Of a DNA stretch of 64,000 bases, positions 34,440 to 47,003 are shown in pieces. Origin of the DNA: Azadirachta indica (taxonomy: Eukaryota > Streptophyta > Magnoliopsida > Sapindales > Meliaceae). The stretch's first letter is position 1; every line of letters begins with the position of its first letter. The stretch lies in the NCBI GenBank assembly GCA_022749755.1, contig CM040441.1:3848741-3912740 (forward strand), in the 5' to 3' direction. The translations under genes were made by a program, and so were the position numbers. The notes under the pieces are model-generated. The model saw only the letters and a list, made by a program, of their open reading frames with translations. It was not told the DNA's origin and searched no databases.

Positions 34440-34691
34440 TTGATTTGTTTTGTAGTGCCAAGTTCGGATATGTCGTGGAAGCACTCAATAGTTGTGGGAG
34501 CAGGAGTTATTGATGCCGACTATAAGCGCCCAATCGAGATGCTTTTGTTTAACCATTTTGATACTAATTTTGTGGTGAAAGTGGTCGATAGAATTGCACA
34601 GTTGATTATTGAGCAAATCATGACACCTGATGTTTTGGAGGTTGAGGATTTGGACTACACTGTTAAAGGAAACTGGGTTTATTTGCTTTAA
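34440..34691 (+). pseudogene. dUTPase fragment 5
   Basis: The longest continuous dUTPase frame in the window, 83 codons on the plus strand. It reads [17 protein letters not shown] (motif III), LLFNHFDTNFVVKV, DRIAQLIIEQIMTPDVLEVE (motif IV region) and DLDYTVKG. Here the glycine-rich C-terminal motif V is replaced by NWVYLL and a stop. Motifs I and II, needed for the trimeric active site, are absent upstream. It could be transcribed but is not expected to have dUTPase activity. Confidence 0.8.
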
Positions 34692-35875
34692 TGGTGTTTG
34701 AATACCTATATTCATGGCTACATTTCAGTAAATGTTCTGTTTTAATGGTACTGTAAATTTAGGTTCACTGGGTTATTTTGTCGAAGATGTGGTGTTTCTT
34801 GTGATTTGCCTGGTTATCCTGTAGAAAGCAATATGTTGGATTGTTGGAATGGCATGTGAACGACCTTATTTAGTCTTGAATTACTGAATTGGTTGTTTCG
34901 GTGTGTGCAAAGTATTCGGCTGTAATTAGCTAGCGGTAAGTTTTAATAGCATAAAATTGTGATTATGCCTTTTCCGTTATTCACAAAATTCTGACAAAAT
35001 CTTGCGCCCAAGTAATGAATAGTCAATAATCAATTTTCCATGTTTATGTTTCGAGCTTAAGCAGTATGTTGTGACTCGGTTTTGAGGTCTAGTAAAACTG
35101 CAAAAAGCCATGAAAATGAAAAGAATTTGTTCTGTTATCATCTATTCCTATGAGTTCTCGCAATCTATATGCAAAACACATACAATTAGATGGCGCCTTA
35201 TGTGCATTTTGAGAAATTATTATGTGATCTAGTTATCTAAATTAAAAGATGGTAATGGACACAACTGATTGAAAAAGAATGGTTGGATTTTGGAAAATTA
35301 GGGATATGTGTGTAGTTAATTATATGGGTCAATATAAGTCATAGGATATTTCTATTATTTTAATAGTCAAAATCGTTCAAAGCTTTATAGTGACAGAAAA
35401 TTATAACATAAGGGACTCACTGACAATATTTTCTACTTGACAGTGTATTTGACATATATTTTCATTTTTGAGGGTCCAACTGACATTATCCGTTAAAAAT
35501 GTATCGCTAGGTTTAGCTATTGGACGTCGCAGAAGAGAAAAAATTATGAACATAATTTTTGGGGTAACCTATCGCGATCTTGAATTGTTATCATAATGAT
35601 GTTGGATTGTAATCCCCTTTACTTTGTGTAATATCTCTCTTTTATAGTGCATAATATGTAATTGTAGTGATGTGTTACTTGCTCATGTTAGCTTTAACGA
35701 AAATTATCTTTCATAAGATAAGTCTTTAGATCGAAATAAATTTATATGCAACTTAATGTTAATTAAAAGAGGTGTGAAAGACTTATGTTTATAGTAAAAT
35801 TCTTATTTTACTCAATTCTAATTTAATTAAAATATGATTTTTGATAAAAATAAGTTTTTAAGGCATTTGGCCTTT
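34692..35875. other. Gene-free remainder of the inverted units
   Basis: 34740-35200 matches 31330-31960. 35490-35875 matches the gene-downstream flank at 27980-28250 and 56210-56560 ('attggacgt(t/c)gc', 'ttggcctttgtgttt'). The latter is the end of another unit whose gene is not present. Confidence 0.55.
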
Positions 35876-35880
35876 GTGTT

Positions 35881-37327
35881 TGATAATAAAGTGAACATTT
35901 CACTCACATATTCATTACTTTCAAACTGATATATGTGTGCAAATTCTCAAGTTTCTGTGTTATTTTCATAAAATTGTATGTTATTATGTAGAAATATAGA
36001 AAATCGCAGCTCAAGGTAATAAGCAGTATGTAAATAAGAGTTAAAAAGTTGAATCACCAAATAGGAACTAAAATATTAGAACATTAAAGACTTAAATGAA
36101 AGAAATAAAGAATTAGAGAATTAAAATAAAATACATAAAGAATTAAGGACTTACTTAAAAACAAGGCAATTTTGTCTGTGGCGCACGCCCCATGCACTGT
36201 CCCACTCACGTAGAGTGAGGCAGTGAGCATGGCGCGGCCGTGCAAACCGAAGGCAAGGGCGCGGCCGCGCCGCGACCTTCAGATGTCGTGCGTCCCCGCA
36301 TCTCTTTTGATGTCAACCATGCCCCTAAACGTAATTTTGGCCGCTTGATCAAACATGGATGGCTGGATCTTTCTAAAATTATAGGGTTTTGTGTTTTTTT
36401 TATGGGCAGCCATTTTTAAGTATGAAAGAGAGATTTTAGAGTGAGAAACACAAGAAGGAGAGATAGAATGAATTTTTTAGAGAGAGAAGCTTGGAGTTCA
36501 ACAATATCTTGAAGTCTCTTGTCGGATTCTTGAAGAATTGGAGTCTTGAAATATCTCTCAATCCGAGTTTTCTCTCTTTCTTTATTTAATCTCTTGAAAT
36601 TTATATTTTGTAATATTATTTTAAGACTATTTATATTTATGAATTTTTTGTTGATAATTGTTATGAATATTTTTGTATGTTAGGCTTAATTTTATATTTT
36701 AGAGACTTAATGTAGCTTATTGGAACTATATTTTGATATATTTTAATGTTCTTAATGTTTATGGTTCATTCGCTTTGTGTTTATCTTTGTTCATAATACT
36801 CTCAATTTATTATTTGGATGAATTGATTGATTTGTGTGAATGAGTTAATACTTGAGAGAGTTTAATTTATTCACTAAATTAAGAAAAATACAATTTAAAT
36901 TCATGAGAGTTCAGGAGAATCTGAGGACTTAGATAATCATATTAATTTTTTAAATTATAATATACGGGGAGGTAGTTAAAATTTCAATAGCTAATAACAG
37001 TTCAAACTTAATACGTATTTAATTGAATGAGTAAGATAAGGATCTCGACTTAAGTAGATTAGGTATAGGATCCTGTTTGACACTCGGGAGAGGGAACAAG
37101 ATCAGTTTAGAACCTGTGATTACTTTCTTATTTAATTATGTTTTTATATTTAAATTTGTTTCATGAAATTAGTTTGGGTAAATAAAATTAAGTTATCATA
37201 AATATAGTATTTAAATTTAATTCGAAAATTCAATTCTCGTGAGATGATACTCTTACGTATCACTTTATTACCTGTTAAAACTCATGCGGTTGTGATCACA
37301 CACACATACTTTAGCGTTTCGCAATCA
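35881..37327. mobile_element. Solo LTR with target-site duplication
   Basis: The 1447-bp segment begins TGAT and ends ATCA and is flanked by the 5-bp direct repeat GTGTT (35876-35880 and 37328-37332). The host sequence reads through cleanly when it is removed ('ggcctttgtgtt' then 'tcttgtacaataccctaat', as at 28245-28265). This is the structure of a solo long terminal repeat left by recombination between two LTRs. It carries a GC-rich island at about 36175-36310 (words such as 'gcgcggccgcgcc') in otherwise AT-rich DNA. Its length suggests a Ty3-like element, but the superfamily is unproven. Confidence 0.8.
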
Positions 37328-37332
37328 GTGTT

Positions 37333-39285
37333 TCTTGTACAATACCCTAATCACATGATGAATTATTTTAGGCTTAAGATTTCAAAGAGTGATTTGTGTC
37401 CACTTGTACTTTTATAAATTACTTAAATGGTTAGTTAATTAGAATTAGACGCTTGTAACATTTTGAGGTAGCTAATTACAATAACCGTAATGATAGTTGC
37501 AAAATAAAAGAGAAATATCTCCCCTCTCAAAGGAAAAGTACTTTTCTAACGGATTAAAAGTAGGAATCTCATTTTACTCTCCTTGATGTGTAAGCTTCCA
37601 ATGCTTTCTTGACATGTGTAGGAATCTCATGTTACCCTAGTTTTCAGTACTTTTTATTATGTTAAGAATGTGTAAGGATATTTTGATCATTGAAACCTTG
37701 TTGTCGAATCCTTTATTGTGTAACGATGAGCTATTCTTAGTTACGATTAATTTAGCACCATAATCACGACCTATACAATATAGTTAAATACTCAGCATTG
37801 TTATATCTTTCTAAATTCAACATAGTACAACAAAGAAAATGTTTTTCAGCTCTTATAAACTCAATATAGTCAATAATAAATTTTGAAGTATTAGTTAATA
37901 ATTGTTAATCACATTATATATATATATATATGGACAAAATTAAAGGCCTCATTTTTTTACATATTTTTTTACGTAAATTGTAAATCGTTGAATATAAATA
38001 CACTAAATAATTAAAATTATATCTGATATATGCGTTAATCATAAATACATTAATTATGTATTAATTATATGATTATATATAATCTAATTTTTTAATGTAT
38101 CTAGATTCAACACCTACAATTAATATAAAAAATTATGTAAAAAAATGGGTAATTGATACTTTCCTGATATATATATATATATATAAAACAAAAGATATCC
38201 CATTGTCTTCATTACTGTTGTCTCCTACTAACATTTAAATACATATTTAATAAATTTTGAAGCGCGAATTACGTGAAATTATTTTGCTCAAACGTTATTT
38301 ATATTCCATATATAAGAGTCCATATAATAGATACGGATGCAATATTCAACGAATAATTGATTATTGATTAATTAAAACCAGCCAAACAAAAACAGTAACA
38401 TGAAGATTGAGGATCAAACTACCGCATGTGAGAAATTTACTGTAACAAGAGAAATAGAAATCGAAATTGAAATTGAAGCACCACCCCCGAACGATCGATT
38501 GGGACACCTGCTGCGCCCAAGCAACCAAAATAATAACAAATAATAGAGATATATACCTTTGAAAAGTAACATTTTAAATTAAGAGTGAGAGCACGTTTGA
38601 AATTGCTCCTAAAAGAGGTAAAAATAATTTTAAATAGTTAAAATTTATTTTAAGTGTTTCATAAATTTTTTTTATAATTTTAAATAGTAGGAAAGGGTTG
38701 TTTTTTAAAGTTTGATTTTGAAAAATAATTTTATTTGTAAATATAGTACCAAACATATTCATTTAAAATTATAAAAACCTGAAATTAGTGTTAAAATAAT
38801 TAATTAAAAAATAAAACTGTTAAAGTTAAAATATTCTTTTTTATTATTTATTACTTTTATATATTTTAAAAATATAATTAAAAATTTTATATTTTCACTG
38901 TAAATTATTTTAATGCAATATATATACACACACGCACACGTATATATATATACTTACGTACCTAAATTTAAATTCCATCTGTATCATTATTTATTATGTA
39001 TATTTTAGAAATTAAGATTATTATAATATTTTAATAATAAAATTTAGGGAATGCACAATACTATTTTTAAAATTTAATGTACAGTAAACTGATTTTTGTT
39101 AAAACTGATTATTCTTATTACACAATAAAAATAAATTATTTGAAATTTGCAACAATCCCAAACTATCCTTTAATTGATCATAGGTTGAAATTAATCATCA
39201 AGTAAATAATATTAATTTTTTAAAAGTCAGTGAAAAAAAAGCTTACCAATTAGTTTATTAATTAATTAAAGGCAGTTCGGTGGGC
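37333..39285. other. Downstream flank of cytochrome b5 block 1
   Basis: 37333-37450 is still cysteine-rich-unit flank. From about 37470 ('aataaccgtaatgatagttg') the sequence matches 42970 onward, marking the start of the repeated cytochrome b5 block. AT microsatellites lie near 37915-37932 and 38168-38186. No gene was seen. Confidence 0.6.
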
Positions 39286-40234
39286 TTAAGCTTGAGCTTG
39301 AGGAAGAGTTGAATGGGATGGAGATGGAATTGGATTATTCTTATGATCATGATCACCAGAGTTGGCATCATCCACTTCTTTTTGTTGTTGTATATTATTT
39401 GCAGTTGTAGTTGCAGAAAATGAAGCTGCAGCTGGTTTATGATGAGGATGAAGATGAAGATCCCCGATGTAGTAGTGGCTCATCCTTCCATATGCATCCT
39501 CACTGTGACCTACTTGTTTGAAATTCTCTGCTTCCATCAGTCCATCCCGATTTCGATATATTATATATAATTATATAATTTATGAATATCAAAATTTTAT
39601 TCGTTATTATTACTCGAATTTAGCAACATCTAGAAGCATTAAGAGTACCCCAAACCACTTAAACCACTCCCACCTATCTACAAATATATTATATATAATT
39701 ATATAATTTACGAAATAACAAACTTTTATACTATTACTTAAATTTAAAATGATTTTGAAAGTATCAAGAGTATCCTAGGGCACCCGAACTACGTCCAAGG
39801 ACAAAGTAATATTTGTTTTCTATTATATAGATATATATATATATATATATATGACTCACCGATTAAGCTATTTTCTCGGCGCCCTGCCTGAGTTCAGGTC
39901 TGAGATATATAAGAAATAAAAAATTTTTATGTTTTGGGCTACCCACCGCATATATTTTCAAGAAGGGAAAAAGTAATATGAATGACTCATCGGCTACATA
40001 TCTCAAGGCACCTCTTACTCCAGGTTGCATATCCATGAACGTCACATCATACACCTAAGATATATTATTTCAATTTTTTTAATTACAAATTCAATAAATA
40101 ATAATAATGAATGCATGAATTATTTCCGTAGAAATTAATTTAATGACCATGTTAGAGATGATAATCCAGCAATCCTGAGCTTTGTTGTGCTTTGGCACCT
40201 CATCGTACGTGTACATCTTTGTTTGTGAAGCCAT
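39286..40234 (-). pseudogene. Cytochrome b5 copy 1, heme ligand and splice donor lost
   Basis: Exons on the minus strand are 40234-40148, 40054-39991 and 39527-39286. Exon 1 reads MASQTKMYTYDEVPKHNK then AQDCWIIISN. In exon 2 the heme-binding HPGG is QPGV, removing the first axial histidine, and one serine codon is missing. The donor after exon 2 is G|AT instead of G|GT, so read-through runs to a stop at 39863. Exon 3 has lost five codons (GTDAT) in frame. It keeps the second ligand region (QVGHSEDA) and the hydrophilic tail. If spliced it would be in frame but could not bind heme normally. Minus-strand TATATAA lies at 40510-40516. Confidence 0.8.
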
Positions 40235-40509
40235 TTCTTAATTTCTGCAAACTATATTATTATTAATTATAAAATTAACTACTCAACAAAATTTTGATTA
40301 AATGATAACAAGGATTAGAATTTATACAAGTAAATGATAAAAACAAAAAAGAAAAAAAGAAAAGATTCATGACGTATTTATCTATCACTTACTAGGTAGG
40401 AAGAGGAAATTCTCTTAATTTGTTACTTCTCAAAAGCTTCAAGTCAAGCTCACACTCAATAAAAACCAACACTTTGGGATATCTCTTCTCTTCCAACGTT
40501 GTACACTTA

Positions 40510-40516
40510 TTATATA
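40510..40516 (-). promoter_or_regulatory. TATA box of cytochrome b5 copy 1
   Basis: TATATAA on the minus strand, in the same position relative to the 5' leader as in copies 2 and 3. All three are followed by the conserved leader 'gttgg(a)agagaagagatatc' or a close variant and an intron in the 5' untranslated region. Confidence 0.6.
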
Positions 40517-40519
40517 AGA

Positions 40520-41289
40520 CAATTTTCACAAATTGGCCTTCAAGTTTGACAAGTTTACTTACTTGTCTTCACACAAAAAGATTATCAACATAGACTACTT
40601 TTCTAATTTTGCTTTGCTATATAATACTTATAAATTTTAAAAAAGAAAACAAATTTGAAATGTGATTTTGTTGCCACTCTAAACTACAAAAAAAAATATT
40701 GAACAATTTGGTTTGCACCGTGAATTCTGTCAATAATACCATATAAATTTACAATTCATTTTCGACCAGCAATTTCATATCAATTATAGTTTTAAGATTG
40801 CTAAAACTTACTTTCAATTTATCTAAATGAATAAATTCATTCTTAATTAATAAAATTACACATCAAATTACAAGTATCAAGTTAATTAATTGTATGCATA
40901 TATTTACCATTATATTTATTTGTGTTTACCATTTATCTATATATATTAATATAGAAGTCAGAAATGGTGCAAAATACATTTTGTCACGTAAATCTTCTGG
41001 GAATTGTTATTATAAATGAGAAGAATGTGGTCACAATTGGTTGGCTAGAAATTATTTTTCATTTTATTTAAGTCAAATCATTAATAAAATCAATTTATTT
41101 GATTTGAAAATTTTTAAACCTATCATTACCAATTGTATTAATCTTTTTTAATTAATGGTATCCAATTTCTTCTAAATATATCTTTGCTGCATGATATTAC
41201 AGCTCATCAGCTCACAAGAGTACATATTTAATTTCTATTAATTAATTGCAGCTCACATATGCATTTTTTTATTGCAAATGTTGTATGCT
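40520..41289. other. Upstream region of cytochrome b5 copy 1
   Basis: Closely paralogous to 45805-46480 and 60445-61240. No gene was seen. Confidence 0.55.
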
Positions 41290-41740
41290 ATCTATTACAG
41301 GATTGAAGACCGCAGGATCCAGCTTCAGTTTTTCTCGACGCATAGAAATTCTATGAGATTGCTTGGAGGACGAACTTTGGCCAATGCAAGGATTGATGAC
41401 GGCCGGATCCATAACCCATTTCCACATATCAAGCCCGAAGCAACTGCCGGAGGTTTGTACAATGCTGATGGAGAGTGGAGAAGCCTTCAATACCTAGGAT
41501 TGTGATGTTTCTATAGGCTATAGCGTAAGGAGCTTTGTACCCACGATCTGGGTTCCCGACGTCAAAAGCCTTGTAAAACAGGAAGAATGTAAGAGGAGCT
41601 ACAACGCAATGTATGGAATTATGATGCCTTGGCCAAGAAGTATTGATGCAGGGGAAGTGAGAGTGAGATGACCGGTTTTGAAATCATGCATCAAACCGGA
41701 AGAAATGGAAACAATGGATTTCATCATATTTGTATCTGTC
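41290..41740 (-). pseudogene. YSL transporter fragment A
   Basis: The minus strand reads [20 protein letters not shown] and [11 protein letters not shown], then in a shifted frame [19 protein letters not shown] and [20 protein letters not shown]. Further shifts lead to ICGNGLWI and SSILALAKV. These are C-terminal landmarks of yellow-stripe-like proteins (oligopeptide transporter family, metal-nicotianamine transport across membranes). Only about the last 150 residues are covered, with at least two frameshifts. It lies upstream of cytochrome b5 copy 1, as fragment B does upstream of copy 3. Confidence 0.8.
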
Positions 41741-44682
41741 AGATTATAACTTATGTTTGACTATCTTACACGCCAAATTAGATAAAGGTTATATTAAACT
41801 ATAAAATTAGGTAGAATTTTTTTTATTGAATTCTTAATTAGATTAAACTCTGAAAACGTTTTAATGCCTAAATATAAATTGTAGAGTTTAGATTTTTTAT
41901 GTTTGTTTGAAAGTAAAAACTTAGGACATTTTATTTGTTTTCAAATTCTAGACAAAAGTTCGATTCCTACTCTTAACAGCAAGGATCTCAACTTTAATTT
42001 TGTGTATACATTTAGTTTTTAGAATTTAAAATTTTTTTGTGTAATTTTAGCAAGAAATTTTTAAAAGGTTTTGTATTAAATTTATATTATGTTATGAACA
42101 TGAATTGTGAATGTGGATGAAATTATGCAAGGCTATATGTAGAGTTGATACTCTGAATAATTTTTTTTAATATAATATGATGATGTGATGTGATGTTTTA
42201 ATGTTATTGGGAATTTTCAACAATAACCAATATATGTGTTAATGTTATTGTAGTACAGTTTGAAATTAATATTCATAAAAGAAAATTGACATTTCACCAA
42301 CTAATTAAAGCACTTACCTGCTAAAGACGACCATCACAAAAATTTATTTTTAAAATAGAAAAGAAAAATATGTTTTATTGAATATTTTGTAAAATTTATT
42401 TTAAAAGACATTGTTTTAATAATTTGAACTAAACAAGGTAAAATAACAAAATTTTGTTTTTTATCATTTTTAAAAATGACTTTTTAAGTTAATTACAATC
42501 TTACCATCAAAATACTATCCATTAATTTTAAGATAATGGCTCCATAAACAAGCTACCTCATTCTTAATGTTCTTCATTTAAAATCATATGCTAGTAACAT
42601 TTTGCGTAGGGTGGGCAATTTTTTAAGTTTTGACTAGAATTTTCAATACCTGATCTAAACTCTGAAAATTTCAAAAAATTATGCTCTAACGAATAGTCAG
42701 TGTTTGAAGGTAAATAAGAAGCAATTGCAAGTTTTTTAAAAATAAAAGATCCAATTCAAATTTTAAAAAAATCTGACCCAAATATATATACATATATATG
42801 TTTAGTAAACTAAAACTTCGTATATCCAAATTCGACCGAAACTCAATCCCTTATAAATCCAAACTTTCAAATAAAAGCTAAAATTTATTTAGGGTCGGGT
42901 CAAACCCAGTCCCTAATCCGGGCATCATCCGAGTCGGGTCGAACCTAGCTTTTTGGCCCTCTCTATTTTTTAGGTTGTTAATTATAATAACGATAATCAT
43001 AGTTGTAAAATAAAAGAGAAATATCTCTCCTCTTAAAGGAAAACTACTTTTGTAGAGGATTAAAAGTAGGAAACTCATTTTATCCTCATTAATGAGTAAG
43101 CTTCCAATGCATTATTGACATGTGTGTGGCCCACGCAATGACTCTTTGACACATGGGCCGTTGATGTTATATAAAGCTCACAATTTTACCGAGGGGATTC
43201 ACTTTTTAGGCTCTCTCTTTCTCTAAATTTCTCCTTCTACAAAGAGTTCTCTTTCGCCTTTTTCAACTCTTTTAATCCTTTAGTTGAGTAGAAGAATAAA
43301 TGAGAGTCTAATTTGATGCTATAGTTTGCTATTGTGAATGTAGGCTGAATGTCGAATCACGTGTGTTCTTTGTTCTGTCTGCATATATTTTAAGCATTTC
43401 TCTTTATTATATGTTAAGATTTGATTTAGCTCAAGAATTATTCATGAATTTAACTTTTATTTTTAATTACAAAAATTTGTGCATCCATAGTGTAAATTGC
43501 AAAAATTATCATATTAATTAATTAGTCAATATTATTATATTGCCCAATCGTTTGAAGATGGGTTGAACTAAATGTTAGCCGCAGTTTTTGGTTAATCACT
43601 GCAATTAATTTGTAATTAATTAATTTATTAACTAGCCCATTGTATTGAATTATATATTTAATAAATTTTGAAACTTGAGTTACTTAATATTAATTTGTTT
43701 AAACGTTATTATCTATTCAATAAATAAAAGTCAATATAACAGATATGGATACAATATTTAATAACGAATAGTTGATTATTGATTAATTAAAGCCAGCCAA
43801 ACAAAACAGTGGGATGAATATTAAGGATCACATTTCACATATGCAAAATTTATTGTGACAAGATACTTAGAAACCGAAATTGAAGGCACCACCGCCGTAC
43901 GATCGATCGGGACACCTGCTGCGTGCATGCACCCAAAATAATAAGAAATAAGATTATACTTTTGAAAAGTAATATTTTAAACTAAAAAAGTGGTAACAGT
44001 CAGTTTGAGATTGCTGTTGTAAAAGAGAAAAATAATTTTAAATTATTAAAAGTAGTCTTATTTTAAGTGTGTGATAAAATTTTCTAATAATTACTTTTGA
44101 TAAAATCACTTTTTTTTTTCAAAATTTGATTTGAAAAAAATATACCCATTTATTATTACGAAAATTTACAATTAAATTTTAATTATTAAATTTTAACTTT
44201 AATTAAAAAATAAAATTATTAAAATTAAAATATTCTTTTTTACTACTTATTAATTTTTTATATTTTGGAGAATATAATTAAAATTTTTCTATTATATTTT
44301 TTATATATATTTATATATATAAGCACTTACTTAAAAATTTAAAATTTATTCATCATTATTTATTATGTACGTTTCAGTAATTAAAATTACCGTAATATTT
44401 TAATAATAAAATTTACTAAATGTACAAAACTGTTTTAAAAATTCAGAGTACTTGCTTTTGAAAATAAAAATTTATCAAATATTAAATTGATTCTTGTCAA
44501 AGTTAATTATTTTTATGTGAAAACAAATTATTTTATAATGTACAGCAATCTCACACTAGCCTTTATTTTAATTTTGTATAGGCTGAAATTAATCATCAAG
44601 CAAATAATATTAATTTTTTAAAATTAGTGAGAAAAAAAAAAAAGCTTACCAAATAATTTATTAAGGGCAGTTCTGTGAGAAC
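41741..44682. other. Gene-free stretch between blocks 1 and 2
   Basis: 41760-42290 is paralogous to 52425-52880. From about 42970 the next cytochrome b5 block begins, matching 37470 onward. An AT-rich segment with 'ttagggtcgggtcaaaccca' lies at 42890-42960. No gene was seen. Confidence 0.55.
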
Positions 44683-45520
44683 TTAAGCTTGAGGTTGAGG
44701 AAGAGTTGAATGGGATGGAGATGGAATTGGATTATTCTTATGATCCTGATCACCAGAGTTGGCGTCACCCACTTCTTCTTGTTGTTGTGTATTATTTGCA
44801 GTTGTAGTTGCAGAAAATGCAGCTGGGGCTGGTTTATGATCAGGATGAATATGAAGATCCCCGATGTAGAAGTAGCTCATCCCTCCCTTTGCATCCTGAC
44901 TGTGACCTACTTGTTCGAAATTCTTTGTTGCATCCGTCCCTGCTTCCATCCAATTACAAATGTATCATTATATAATCTACCAAACATTAAACCTTTATAT
45001 TTTCACTTTTGTTCAAATTTAGAATGATGTGAGAGTATTAAAAGTGTCCCAAATCACCCAAACTACTCTCATTCATCCATCAATATATTATATAATTATA
45101 TAACTTACGAAATACTAAACCATTATTTTTTACTGTTACTCAAACTCAAGATGATTTGAGAGCATTAAGAGTGTCCTAAATCACCCAAACTATACTTAGA
45201 GATAAATTAATGTTTATTTTTTACTTTATATATATATATAATTCGTATATATTACTCACCAGCCACATATATCAAAGCATCTCTTCCGCCAGGGTGCGTA
45301 TCCATGAACGACGTCACATCATACACCTGCGATATATTATTTCAATTCCTTGAATTACTAATTCAATAAATAATAATGATGATGATGATGATGATGCATT
45401 AACATTTATTTACATATAAATTAATTTAATGACCTTGTTAGAGATGATAATCCAGCAATCCTGAGCTTTGCTGTGCTTTGACACCTCATCCAATGTGTAA
45501 AGCTTTGTTTCTGAAGCCAT
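44683..45520 (-). CDS. Cytochrome b5-like protein, copy 2, no membrane anchor
   Basis: Exons on the minus strand are 45520-45434, 45326-45260 and 44939-44683, all with GT-AG borders, giving 136 residues. An electron-carrier heme domain: MASETKLYTLDEVSKHSK, AQDCWIIISNKVYDVTSF, the first heme ligand in MDTHPGGRDALIYVAG, the second in FEQVGHSQDAKG, then YFYIGDLHIHPDHK. Plant microsomal cytochrome b5 normally continues into a hydrophobic C-terminal anchor. Here the last ~60 residues are polar (Ala/Thr/Gln, Asp/Asn, Pro/Ser) and end at TLPQPQA. A soluble cytosolic form is inferred. The 5' leader has an intron ending GCAG, 10 nt before the ATG. Confidence 0.85.
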
Positions 45521-45793
45521 TTCTTAATTTCTGCAAACTATATTGTTATTAATTGTACAATTAACTACTAGACAAAATTTTAATTAAATGATGACAAGAA
45601 TTTGAATTTATACAAGTAAATGATAGAAAGAAAAAGGAAAAAAAAATGATTGAGGTATTTATTTATCACTTACTAGGTAGGAAGAGGAGGATCTTCTCTT
45701 AATTTATTGCTTCTCAAAAGCTTCAAGTCAAGCTCACACTCTATAGAAACCAACACTTTCGGATATCTCTTCTCTTCCAACGTTGTACACTTA

Positions 45794-45800
45794 TTATATA
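45794..45800 (-). promoter_or_regulatory. TATA box of cytochrome b5 copy 2
   Basis: Minus-strand TATATAA about 275 bp before the start codon. The leader between them contains an intron with donor at about 45673 (CTA|GTAAGTG) and acceptor at GCAG just before the ATG. Confidence 0.6.
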
Positions 45801-45804
45801 AGGC

Positions 45805-47003
45805 AATTTTCTCAAATCGGTCTTCAATTTTGAGAAATTTACCGACTTGTCTTCACACAAAAGGATTATCAATATAGGCTACTTTTATAATTTTGCTTTG
45901 CTATATAATACATACATATTTAGAAAAAAAAAAAACTAATTTGAAATATGCTTTTGTTGACCCACTCTAAATTACAAAAAAAAAATATTGATGAATTTGG
46001 TTTGCACCACGAATTGTATCAAAATTACAATATAAATTTACAATTCATTTTGGACCAACAATTTTCACATCAGTTACATTTTTAACAGTGCTTAGAACTT
46101 CTTTCAGTATATCTAAATGAATAATTAATTCTTAATTAATAAAACTACACATCAAATGACAAGTATCAAGTTAATTAATTGTATGCATATATTTACCATT
46201 CTATTTATTTGTGTTTACCATATATATATATATATAATAATAACAATATAAAAGTCAGAAATGGTGCAAAATAAATTTTTTCACGTAAGTCTTCTCGGTA
46301 TTGTTATTATAAATGATAAGTGGTCACAATTGGTTTGCTAGAAATTAATTTTCATTTTATTTAAGTCAAATCTTATTAATAAAATCAATTTATTTGATTT
46401 CAAAATTTTTACATCTGTCAACAGTGTTTTTAATAATCTTTTTTTATTAATACGTCCTTGCTGCATGCAGTCCTTTGGTCAGCATAATTCTATTTGTCGT
46501 TGCTTTCCCTGGTAACATAAATTTCACTGTTTATGTTTGTCTTGATCTAATTAAAAAAATGTGCACAACCAGTAAATTTATACGGCATTAATTAGTGACC
46601 TTTTGTTGCTGATTCTAAAGCTTAGTTTATAAAAATTAAAATTACGTAATATTGAACAATTATATAGAAAAAATATAACTAAATAAATATTGTAATATTT
46701 CGTGCCACATGAATAGTCTGTACGGTGCATGAAATCAAAAAAATTAACTACATCCTTAATTAACATCTTATGTATTGCATGAAAAACTAACATATAACAC
46801 TGGAAACAAATGCTTAGAGGTTCTTGGCTAAAACATTGAGGTCTTTACATCTGAGGACAAGAAGTAATATTAGTAACAATTAAGAACAAGCAATGGGCTT
46901 TAGAAAAATCATTAAATGATTGTTACTCAACTTCATATGAGTTAAAAACTCACCCATTATGAAGTATTCTGGAAGTATCCTTAGTGATTATTATTATGCG
47001 TTA
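45805..47003. other. Upstream region of cytochrome b5 copy 2 with YSL segment deleted
   Basis: To about 46470 it matches the region upstream of copies 1 and 3. It then jumps to sequence matching 62620 onward ('atttgtcattgctttcc', 'ttatatggccttaattagtg' equivalents), so the YSL and DUF247 part present in block 3 is missing. 46840-46960 matches 63430-63570. A 71-codon minus frame at 46578-46793 has no known similarity. Confidence 0.6.

Noticed and set aside
34440..34691. dUTPase frame considered as a functional gene
   Set aside because: It lacks motifs I and II and the C-terminal glycine-rich motif, and it has decayed siblings in every unit.
44710..45027. 105-codon plus-strand frame opposite cytochrome b5 copy 2 (also 59392-59676 and 59490-59798 opposite copy 3)
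   Set aside because: Antisense shadows of exon 3. The minus strand encodes a clear cytochrome b5.
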